A DNA stretch of 64,000 nt from Patiria pectinifera (lineage: Eukaryota; Echinodermata; Asteroidea; Valvatida; Asterinidae): contig CM057147.1 in assembly GCA_029964075.1 (NCBI GenBank), positions 20,667,513-20,731,512 of the forward strand. Direction: 5' to 3'. The position numbers and the translations under genes are program-made. The notes below the pieces were generated by a model. The model did not search any database, was not told where the DNA came from, and worked only from the letters and a program-made list of their open reading frames with translations. Below, piece by piece: positions 56,808 through 64,000 of this stretch (position 1 is its first letter; every line of letters begins with the position of its first letter).

Positions 56808-58019
56808 CTAAAAATACGTACATCGTGAGGTCACCTTGACCTTCGGCTTCTCTGTTAAATTGAATGTTGATGCCTCCTCCGTCTCCGAGTTTCCTACCAG
56901 ATCCGTGGCGGAATTGTCGTCTTTACTTCTAAAATCGAGCCACAGACCGTACTTGTCTTTTAGGTAGTCTCCGAGGTCAAAACCCGTCAAATTTAAGTCT
57001 TTAGCTACTCCGCGCCCGCTTTCGGTATCGCTGTCTCCAAAGAACTTGTTGATTTCATTCCAGTGTTGATACTGAAACATACCTTGACTGTAGAGTTGAT
57101 TGGGTTTACCTTCTACGGTCACCGATGTTTTGGTTATTTTTGGATTGTAAAATCGCTGCGGATTCTTGACCGACGGATCTTTAAACAAAAACAAAATACC
57201 CTTGAGACTCCTGATGGGTTGATTGACGCTGACGTTCCAAAGCGTGTCCGATTTGTTGACGGATCTAACTTCTAGCGAGTGGATTTTATCAAACAGATAT
57301 TGCATTAACCCCTTGTGTTTATTCCTGATGGTGATAGCTAGGTCTCTGTTGGTCACCACTTCGTATTCGAGAGACAAGTCTGAGATAGAATACATCGCCG
57401 CCGTATCTGAACTGTTGACTACTTTTTCGTGATCGTTAAACTTTATCTCGTACGTCAGAGGTTGTTTTAAACCGCTGGGGTAAAAAGGGTGATGCGAAGT
57501 CAGTATGTCAATGTCTAGGGGAATACAATATCTGTTACCATAGGCATGCGCGATAGCTTGATCCTTACCGTTGTTGGCGCCCGCGTTAGCATCTTCAGCC
57601 CCAGTTCTTAGTTTAGACACGTTTTCTTTTTCTATGCCCGAGTACGCCATGTTTCTAGTCATCGAGCTGTTGAGCCAATTGTCTTTAAAATTGTGATACA
57701 CGTCGGCGTGACGATAACTTATAATTTCGTGACCTTGAAGCCTGACGCTGATTTCGCTGACTAAATTTCTGGCCAAATTACCAAAAATGGTTCTATTGTT
57801 GTCACTTCCACCGTCGAGTTCTAAATTGAAAGCTAGTTTACAAGTGCCGGGTACGATCACGTCGTCTACACCCAATTGAGGAAACTTGACCCTCAGCGTT
57901 TGCCCCGCCGATATACTACTAGGATTGTGGGTAATGACCACCTCTTTTCTCTCACCCTTGATAGATCTGGGTATTTTTAATAGTCTGCTGGGATTGAGCT
58001 TTTTTCCATACGCATTCAT
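56808..58019 (-). CDS. Major capsid protein candidate (403 aa), C-terminus frameshifted
   Basis: ATG at 58,019. The protein is rich in beta-type segments such as GTCKLAFNLELD and VSEISVRLQGHEIISYRHAD, with few charged helices. It lies directly upstream of the packaging ATPase, which fits a jelly-roll capsid protein. Length and sequence do not match the usual Polinton hexon of about 600 residues, so the call rests on position and composition. The ORF stops at 56,808. A neighbouring frame stays open to a TGA at 56,754-56,752 that abuts the ATPase ATG, with a hydrophobic strand near its end. A frameshift around 56.85-56.9 kb is therefore likely. Alternatives are penton or another virion protein. 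Confidence 0.6.
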   Translation of the reverse strand: MNAYGKKLNPSRLLKIPRSIKGERKEVVITHNPSSISAGQTLRVKFPQLGVDDVIVPGTCKLAFNLELDGGSDNNRTIFGNLARNLVSEISVRLQGHEIISYRHADVYHNFKDNWLNSSMTRNMAYSGIEKENVSKLRTGAEDANAGANNGKDQAIAHAYGNRYCIPLDIDILTSHHPFYPSGLKQPLTYEIKFNDHEKVVNSSDTAAMYSISDLSLEYEVVTNRDLAITIRNKHKGLMQYLFDKIHSLEVRSVNKSDTLWNVSVNQPIRSLKGILFLFKDPSVKNPQRFYNPKITKTSVTVEGKPNQLYSQGMFQYQHWNEINKFFGDSDTESGRGVAKDLNLTGFDLGDYLKDKYGLWLDFRSKDDNSATDLVGNSETEEASTFNLTEKPKVKVTSRCTYF

Positions 58020-58041
58020 TTTATTTATACGAGTTTTAAAT

Positions 58042-58464
58042 TTAAAGGTATCTGTAAGCCAAGAAGCCCACCAATAGCGTTCCTCCCGTGATAAACACCA
58101 GTTCTTTTTCTATTTGTTGGTCGCTAGGCTCGTAAAAATCTTCGAGTTTGGGTTCGCGTTGCAGTCCTACGGGTAGTTCGGTAGATTGTCCACTCACCTC
58201 GTTGTAGTAACGCAACGCTCGGTCTACGTTAGAAAATGTTTCTTTAGAAGCATTTTGTTTTCTGATACGTTCGTTTAGAAAATCCAGATATTTCGTTCGT
58301 TCTCGTTGCCACTTATCTTTGGCGGCTGAGAGTTGTTCTATCGCTAAATCGTGTCTCTTACGCTCCTCGTCACTCTGTTTCAGATTTGAAAATAAAAAGT
58401 TTGAACCCGTAAAAGCTAAGGCGTTGACGATCGCGCCTCCTAACATCATAGCAACGCTAGCCAT
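58042..58464 (-). CDS. Two-anchor membrane protein (140 aa), unknown
   Basis: The N-terminal helix (MMLGGAIVNALAFTGSNFLF, residues about 6-26) and the C-terminal helix (ELVFITGGTLLVGFLAYRYL, 121-140) flank a charged helical middle (KRHDLAIEQLSAAKDKWQRE). It is intact. It is divergent from the integrase, 31 bp away, with a shared TTTTATATTAAA-type motif between. It is likely a virion membrane or assembly protein, by position only. Confidence 0.65.
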   Translation of the reverse strand: MASVAMMLGGAIVNALAFTGSNFLFSNLKQSDEERKRHDLAIEQLSAAKDKWQRERTKYLDFLNERIRKQNASKETFSNVDRALRYYNEVSGQSTELPVGLQREPKLEDFYEPSDQQIEKELVFITGGTLLVGFLAYRYL

Positions 58465-58495
58465 ATTATTATAAACGTCTTTTATATTAAATAAT

Positions 58496-59491
58496 ATGCA
58501 AACATTATCTAAACTGTATTATAGCCCGAGCGGTTATTGGAGAGGTGAAAGTGCCGTCGACCATTTACACGATAAAACAAAAATCGATAAAAAGGTAATC
58601 AGAGATTGGCTTAAAAACAAGCGATCTGGCAAATTTATCTACCGGGTCCTGCGTATGTACCCAGGCCTACGAGTACTTCGCGAGAGTTTGAAACACCAAA
58701 CGACTTTCACCAAATGGATGTGCTATACCTACCCTGGGATAAAGTAAAACGCAAGACTTATAAATACGCTTTGACGGTTGTCGATGTTGCGAGTCGATAC
58801 CACGAAGCAGATCCTTTGGTTTCTAAAGCGGCAGATAACCCGCGAGATGCTAACGTCAAGATTTTCGCGAGGTCGCCTTTGAGTTAATCTAAAACATTGA
58901 GAGTAGACGCCGGTACCGAATTTAAAGGAGCATTTAAAAATGGATGGCCTCAAAAACGCCGAGATTATCGTAGGCGAACCCGGAAACCACCGATCGCAGG
59001 GTATCGTAGAAAGATTTAATCGAACGCTAGCCGAGAAACTGTTTGGTCATCAGTACGCTCAAGAAATGTTAAATCCGAGTAGAAACACGCAATGGGTCGA
59101 GCGATTACCCAGCGTGATCAAAGCTATAAACGATGAAACGACGAGATTAATAGCTAAAGCGCCGTCAGAGGCGGTTAAACTAAAACAGGTCCGGCAATCG
59201 CCGGCTAACCCCGTTAAAACAAAAGAGCAACAATTACCGCAAGACGCTATGGTTAGATATTTATATTACCCGGGTGAGCAAGAGGGTGGAACTTCTAGAA
59301 GAGCCACAGATCCCATTTGGAGCGTAGACATCTTCAACGTGGAAAAAAGAACGAGTCAATTTAAAATGATTGAAGGTAAAAAAGTCACGACGGGTCCTAC
59401 TCTTTATTACCTTCAAGACGGCCCAAAAAGGAGTTTTGTGAGACAAGAGCTTCAAGTCGTACCCGAGGACACGCAATTACCGCCTAATTAA
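58496..59491 (+). pseudogene. Retroviral-type DDE integrase, disrupted
   Basis: The N-terminal part is open at 58,496-58,747 and starts MQTLSKLYYSPSGYWRGESA. The catalytic core continues in another frame: the first Asp lies in HQMDVLYLP (ATG at 58,714) and the second in LRVDAGTEFKG. That frame is cut by TAA at 58,885-58,887. The third catalytic residue is in NHRSQGIVERFNRTL in the final ORF (58,940-59,491), which also holds an SH3-like C-terminal region. So there are at least two frame changes and one stop. The stop at 59,489-59,491 overlaps the polymerase end on the other strand. Polintons use such an integrase for insertion. Confidence 0.87.
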
Positions 59492-62400
59492 TATCTAGAT
59501 TACGGTGACCATAAGCGAGCGTGTGTATTCCATCCGGTAAAATGTACCTCTTTGTGTCCAACGGACTCAACGATAGTTTATTTTGAGATACGGTGTAAAG
59601 GATGTGATTTTCCGATCTAATGTGAGTCATGGTTTCGTAATGAGATTTCTTGTTTAAGATGCAGTCGTAATAGTGTCGGTGTTTTAATTTCTTAGAGGTG
59701 ACCGATTTTGTGACTCCCTTGGCTTTTTTCAAGTTGATGTCAGCAGTTAAAATCGAGTACATTTTAGGTCTTATGCAAACTACTTCTTTGACTATTTTAC
59801 CTCCAAACTCGTCTTTAAATTTACCGATCACTTTCTTATTGGTTGGATCGTACAAAGGATGATCCGTCGGATAATTCGAAAGGTCGTATTGTTGCCCGTT
59901 TTGCTGCATATCTTTGTATACGTCGTCCGTGTGCACTACGAGTACCAAACTGTCTGTATCTGTGTACATCAACCTGATTTTCTCTTTGTACTTGTCTTTC
60001 AAATGGTTGTAATAAAAATCGTACATCAGCGTCTTTGAGAGATCCAAGATACTCACTCCGCAGTAGATCGGTTTGTTTAACACGGTTTTAGTCTTGTACT
60101 TTTCGACAAATGACAATTTGCATTCTGAAAATGACGTCGTCGTTTTGTAGCTCGGTTTCTGTATAATTTTTTGGTATTTATCTTGATCGTCATCGTTACT
60201 GTCTCTGAGTAGGTAACCGTCGATTCGGTTTCTGACGTTTTCCATCGTCTTACCAAACACGCTGTTGTTCATCAGTTTAAAAAAGTCTTTCTCAAAATCA
60301 GAGGTCGCTTTTGTTCGAAGTTGCGTGTTTTTGTCGATGTAAGATGCCATCCAAGGCGCTTGTTTAAATTGCAGCACTCGATGCACCTTTTTAAGTTTCA
60401 AGCCGAGTTTGAGATACAACTGTAACGTGACGTAGTGCAAAACATATTTTTGTTTAGGATTAAGGGTACACGTTAATTTTTGCACGTTGCTACTAGGTTC
60501 GGTATCTAATAATTCGTTTTGATAATCAGACATCCATTCTTTTGGTATGACGATGTTTTCTGGCGCTAGGGGGTAATCGTTGTGCAGGTCGTGGAGATTG
60601 TCCGGGTAATCGAGGTCTACTTCAAAGCAGTAACCGGTGTTTGACGTTTTCCTGAGAGATAATATCTTAGACTCGGTAAACGTTTTTATAGACGCCCATT
60701 TAAAGTCTTTGTACGGCAGGTATTGACTCATGGCCCAGCCGTACAGATTGTTTGCATCGAGGTAGGTGATGTAACTCGACGGCTCGTTTGGCTTATGGTC
60801 GGGTAGGTATTTGTTGTTGGCTTTGTAGTATCTCATACCACCCACGCTCGAGATACCACCTCTTTTTGCCTTTTCAAAAAATAAATGTTTGTCTACGTCT
60901 TGCAATAGCTCGAGTTTAACTTCCGAGTGTTTTAACAAGGCATCCCACGACAATCCTGGTGCTGTGTAGTAATTAGCAGGATCTAACGCGTAGTTTGTAA
61001 TACACGTTTGCCTAAAGTTTTCAAATACGCAAGCCAGTAATAACGTATCGGTAGTGACGTACAAATCGTGATATTGCCCCATGTTTTTAACTTTAAACTC
61101 GTTCCACGTCAGTTTAGCTCTGTTGTAGTCCTCTCGCGATATATTTTCGTCTTTTAGGCTGCTGTAAAATTGTTCGATGGGGGGTAGGCTGGTCTCTTGA
61201 AATCTGTCAAACGAGTCCATGTATTCATATGGATAAACTCCTTTTTGTAACAACGAGTCGATGTTTTGACCATTAAAATGTTCTCTGAGTAGTTTAAACG
61301 ACTCTCTCGGACAAGCTTTAGATAATCTATCCAACGAAGACGCCATAAAATTAAACGAGTCTATAAATCGCATATTTCCGATCGAAAACGAAATATACTT
61401 TTCCGAATTTCTAGCGATAACTTGTATTTCCTTTTCGTCATCGTACTCTGAAATACTCTGCATGATCAAGTGAGCGTCGTAATTTTGCAAATTGTGAAAG
61501 ACGACCGGTATGGGGGTAAAACCTGGTTTAACTTGTAATTTTAGATTGCAGTAGGCGTGCGCGGCACCTCTATATCTACCCGTGACGTGGCAGTGATCTC
61601 TCACCTTTCTAAATTTGTTGATTTTCTTTTTGCATTCGAGACATTTAGACTCGGTAAATCCATTTTTGTTTTCGTACTGATGTTCTTTTATTTGTTTTTC
61701 TGTTTTTGGTTTTTTTGGTTTCTGGCACTGACAGTTGCTTGAGTAATTGGGATAAATTGGTTTCTCGCAAATCCAACACGTGTTTGTTTTATCATGATGT
61801 TCTTTAGCTCGCTCGTTAAATTTCATGGGTTGGGGTTTTTTAAATATGCAATTTATGTCGCTCTGTATTTTTAACATTTTATTGACAAACTTTGATGCGG
61901 CATCTTTACCTCTATAAGTCTCTTGATACACATTGGTGCCGTCGCATCGGACGACAACTAGCGAATAACCGCTTGCTTTGTGAATGTTTGTCTTTTGTGT
62001 GTTGTCCTTTTTATCGTCCGAGTTTTTTTCTAATATCGATTCAAAGTCGGCGTAAACTACAAACGGTGCTTTTGTTTAAACCTGTAGTTTTAAATTCTAA
62101 TATTGGCACATCGTTTTCGTCGACTATCCACTCGTTATTTACATATTTTCGCTTAGCGGTAGGAAATACAATCTTTGACGGATGTGTATCTATACCGTTA
62201 CAATCGGTCATGTGTCTATCTAATTTTACTTGCGTTCTATAATGACACAGGCACCTTCGACAAAAATATTTCTTACTTTTATGTTTTGTAACGTTGTAAA
62301 TCAATCTCGAAAAATTATTTATCCAGCAGTAGTGATGCTTGTCGCCCTCAGAAAACAAAAACAGATCGATAGGTCGTGACTCTGGTTTGTAGTTTTTAGA

Positions 62401-63441
62401 CACGTATAACGGATATATTTCTTCCTCATAACCGTATACGTTTATGGTTAAATTATTTTGTCTTTCTATCTTTGGTATCTGGTCGATCGGTGTTGGAAAG
62501 TCTACGCCTTTAAATTTGAGTCCGTCGTCTTTGGTGTATACAACAGGTTCTTCTTTATGAATTTTATATTTAGGATCTTTTTGTATGTTATTTTTTACTT
62601 TATCCGTATACAAGCCAAGAGCAGCTCTCAAACACCATCTCAAACACTCGTTGTCTTTGTTTTTAATGTTTATCATCGCCGTTTTCTGTTTGATATATTT
62701 TGGTAGGTCAATATAAGAACTACCCCTCACGGGGTTAAACCTGTTGATGTTGATATACAACGCCATTATCTTTTTTAAAACCCAACCCGATCCTTGATTC
62801 GTATACCTTTCATCCTTTTTAAATAGCTGGTCGATGTCTTCTTTTAAAACCTGTTTTATTTGACTTTGATTTAAAACGACTCTCTGATCGGTATAATGTA
62901 TAGCTTCGATCGTTTCGATTGTACCATCCGGTTTGGTTTTTTCGTATTTTATTTTGATTGTGAGCTCCATTTTTAAACCTCTTAGCTCTCTCAATTCTGA
63001 CTTGATTTTATTTACTATTTGATCTTTGTGCGTATCAAAAAATCTGACTAAATCGTCGTTAAAAAGTCTAGGAATCAGTTCCCAGTTTCTAAAGTTGTTT
63101 CTAAATCTTCTTGTCGCTCTAAACTCAGCCTCTTGAAAATCTTCGGGTTGCCTAGAGTTTTGAATCGCCGAGAGTAAATCTTTTTTCAAAAATCGACCTT
63201 TATAACCCGACGGGTTATATTCTAGATCATAATCGTCTACAATCTGTTTGAGCTCATGTAGCTTCTTTTTCCTCAAGTTTTTAAATTGAGCTTCGTATTT
63301 TTTTATCCCGTTGATGTAGACTTTACGCGTAAGAGCAACATTTTGATTGTACGGTACATTATATCGCTGGACGTAATCGCGCAGCGTGGCTTTATTCCAT
63401 CTAGAAAATCCCTTAACGATTGGCCTAATCATATCCATCAT
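59484..63441 (-). pseudogene. Protein-primed type-B DNA polymerase, single frameshift
   Basis: Two ORFs cover the gene: 63,441-62,041 (466 aa) and 61,931-59,484 (815 aa). The frame changes at an A-run at 62,070-62,073. The downstream frame already reads the Exo I motif YADFE before the second ORF's first ATG. The N-terminal part has a possible SAP-like segment and a C2H2 finger (about residues 390-412). In the 815-residue part are Cys pairs at 52-55 and 97-100, an endonuclease-VII-like zinc region at 113-128 (DHCHVTGRYRG), an Exo II-like NYDAHL near 150 and motif A DANNLYGWAM (392). Motif B is KLMNNSVFGK (552-561) and motif C is YTDTDS (656-661). All catalytic residues are present. One indel separates it from an open frame. 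Confidence 0.92.
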
Positions 63442-64000
63442 TTATATATATCAATATAATTTTTTTTAATTTTTTTTAAGAGGTCAGACTTTTGGATTTA
63501 TAAGCAATCAGACTCACCGGCTTGTGAGAGAGATATTGACATTTTGGCGCTTCATACCTTTTTGCTCATTTTATACTATCCATACCATCGGCGCTCCATA
63601 CATGACACAGTCACATCACACAAAAGACTTGCGACCCCGTTCTAGTTCGATCATGACTGTGCACTGAAATATGCAAGGTAACCGACCTTGAACAACCTAT
63701 TGTACTCGGGTTGAATAGCCTGTCACTAAATTTAGCTTTGGAAATTTCTAGAATTTTTGTCTGTTGTGCAATTCAGTATTTCTGTGTCATTTCAACATGA
63801 TATGTCGATCGGTACAGACGTCTACGCCCAACGTGCAGTCACCAGCCAAAAGGTAAATTGTTTTTAACATTAAAGTCTGGCAATAATGTAGGTTTTCATA
63901 TTGATTTTGTTCTCTAAAAAAACAACCTATACTACACAATCACTAAAAGTCTAGCCACCCATTAGTGTGTGTGATGTTTTTGATCAAACATTGAGTGTAA
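63442..64000. other. Right flank of the viral element
   Basis: An AT-rich leader precedes the polymerase ATG (TATATATCAATATAA), then ordinary host-like sequence from about 63,480. No inverted copy of the 49.2-49.5 kb sequence was found here. A possible small host exon is at 63,818-63,852. Confidence 0.45.
63818..63852 (+). CDS. Possible 35-nt host exon
   Basis: The acceptor CGGTACAG and the donor GTAAAT bound 35 nt reading TSTPNVQSPAK in phase 0, which would follow directly on the ATG-only exon at 47,984. The upstream pyrimidine content is modest. If real, the viral element lies in this gene's first intron. Confidence 0.25.

Larger units (their letters stand above)
49522..63441. mobile_element. 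Endogenous Polinton/adintovirus-like viral element
   Basis: A gene-dense, intronless block of about 14 kb. Left to right it holds a TFIIB-like gene (+), two broken minus-strand genes, a broken plus-strand gene with a C-terminal membrane segment, four small or mid-size minus-strand genes, a packaging ATPase (-), a capsid candidate (-), a membrane protein (-), an integrase (+, broken) and a type-B DNA polymerase (-, broken). The combination of PolB, DDE integrase and A32-type ATPase defines Polinton/Maverick-adintovirus relatives. Spacing is virus-like, with abutting or overlapping genes. Host flanks are AT-rich and gene-poor. Outer limits are set only by the outermost genes. No terminal inverted repeats or target duplications were identified by eye. 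Confidence 0.88.

Noticed and set aside
61557..61742. Plus-strand ORFs inside the polymerase gene
   Set aside because: They are antisense shadows of the polymerase frame with low-complexity hydrophobic content.

Overview
The window looks like a scaffold from a marine invertebrate animal, most likely an echinoderm-type deuterostome. That placement is inferred. The host part is intron-rich, with tiny exons in large introns, and is full of tRNA-derived SINEs, terminal-inverted-repeat (TIR) elements, minisatellites and GTACATGTAC-type simple sequence. Both host genes are recognisable animal genes. A dense, intronless block of about 14 kb at the right end is an endogenous viral element.

Region 1 (about 4.1-38.6 kb, + strand) is the 3' part of the animal Srrm2/3/4 (Srrm234) splicing-factor gene. 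The first visible exon carries a segment typical of SRRM2 just after the Cwc21-type N-terminus, which lies upstream of the window. Nine further RS-rich or lysine-rich exons follow. Two of them are putative microexons of 30 and 27 nt. Every internal exon is a multiple of three and has the same phase. After exon 30,691-30,870 there is a choice of two last exons. The proximal one (31,978-32,095) ends in a plain RS tail. The distal one (36,210-36,420) completes an eMIC (enhancer of microexons) domain. This is the alternative-last-exon design from which neural microexon regulation is thought to have evolved.

Region 2 (about 39.2-44.5 kb, - strand) is a complete five-exon PXMP2-like gene of the Mpv17/PMP22 family. 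It predicts 186 residues and lies tail-to-tail with Srrm234. Its introns hold a near-perfect 229-bp palindrome, a dyad-repeat array and a tRNA-derived foldback repeat. A 2.5-kb foldback transposon sits about 95 bp upstream of its start codon.

Region 3 (about 47.1-49.5 kb) holds a CpG-containing possible promoter with an ATG followed directly by a splice donor. It also holds a TIR element that carries a tRNA-like sequence, and a pyrimidine-rich tract.

Region 4 (49.5-63.4 kb) is a Polinton/Maverick-adintovirus-like endogenous element. It encodes a type-B DNA polymerase with an endonuclease-VII-like zinc region, a DDE integrase, an A32/FtsK-type packaging ATPase, a 403-residue capsid-protein candidate, several small membrane or coiled-coil proteins and, unusually, a TFIIB-like factor. 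Some genes are open. Others (polymerase, integrase, the C-terminus of the capsid candidate and three others) carry frameshifts or stops, so this is a fairly young but inactive copy. No terminal inverted repeats and no adenovirus-type protease were found by eye.

The viral element may lie in the first intron of a further host gene. A possible exon at 63,818-63,852 would join in frame to the ATG exon at 47,984-47,986. This is speculative.
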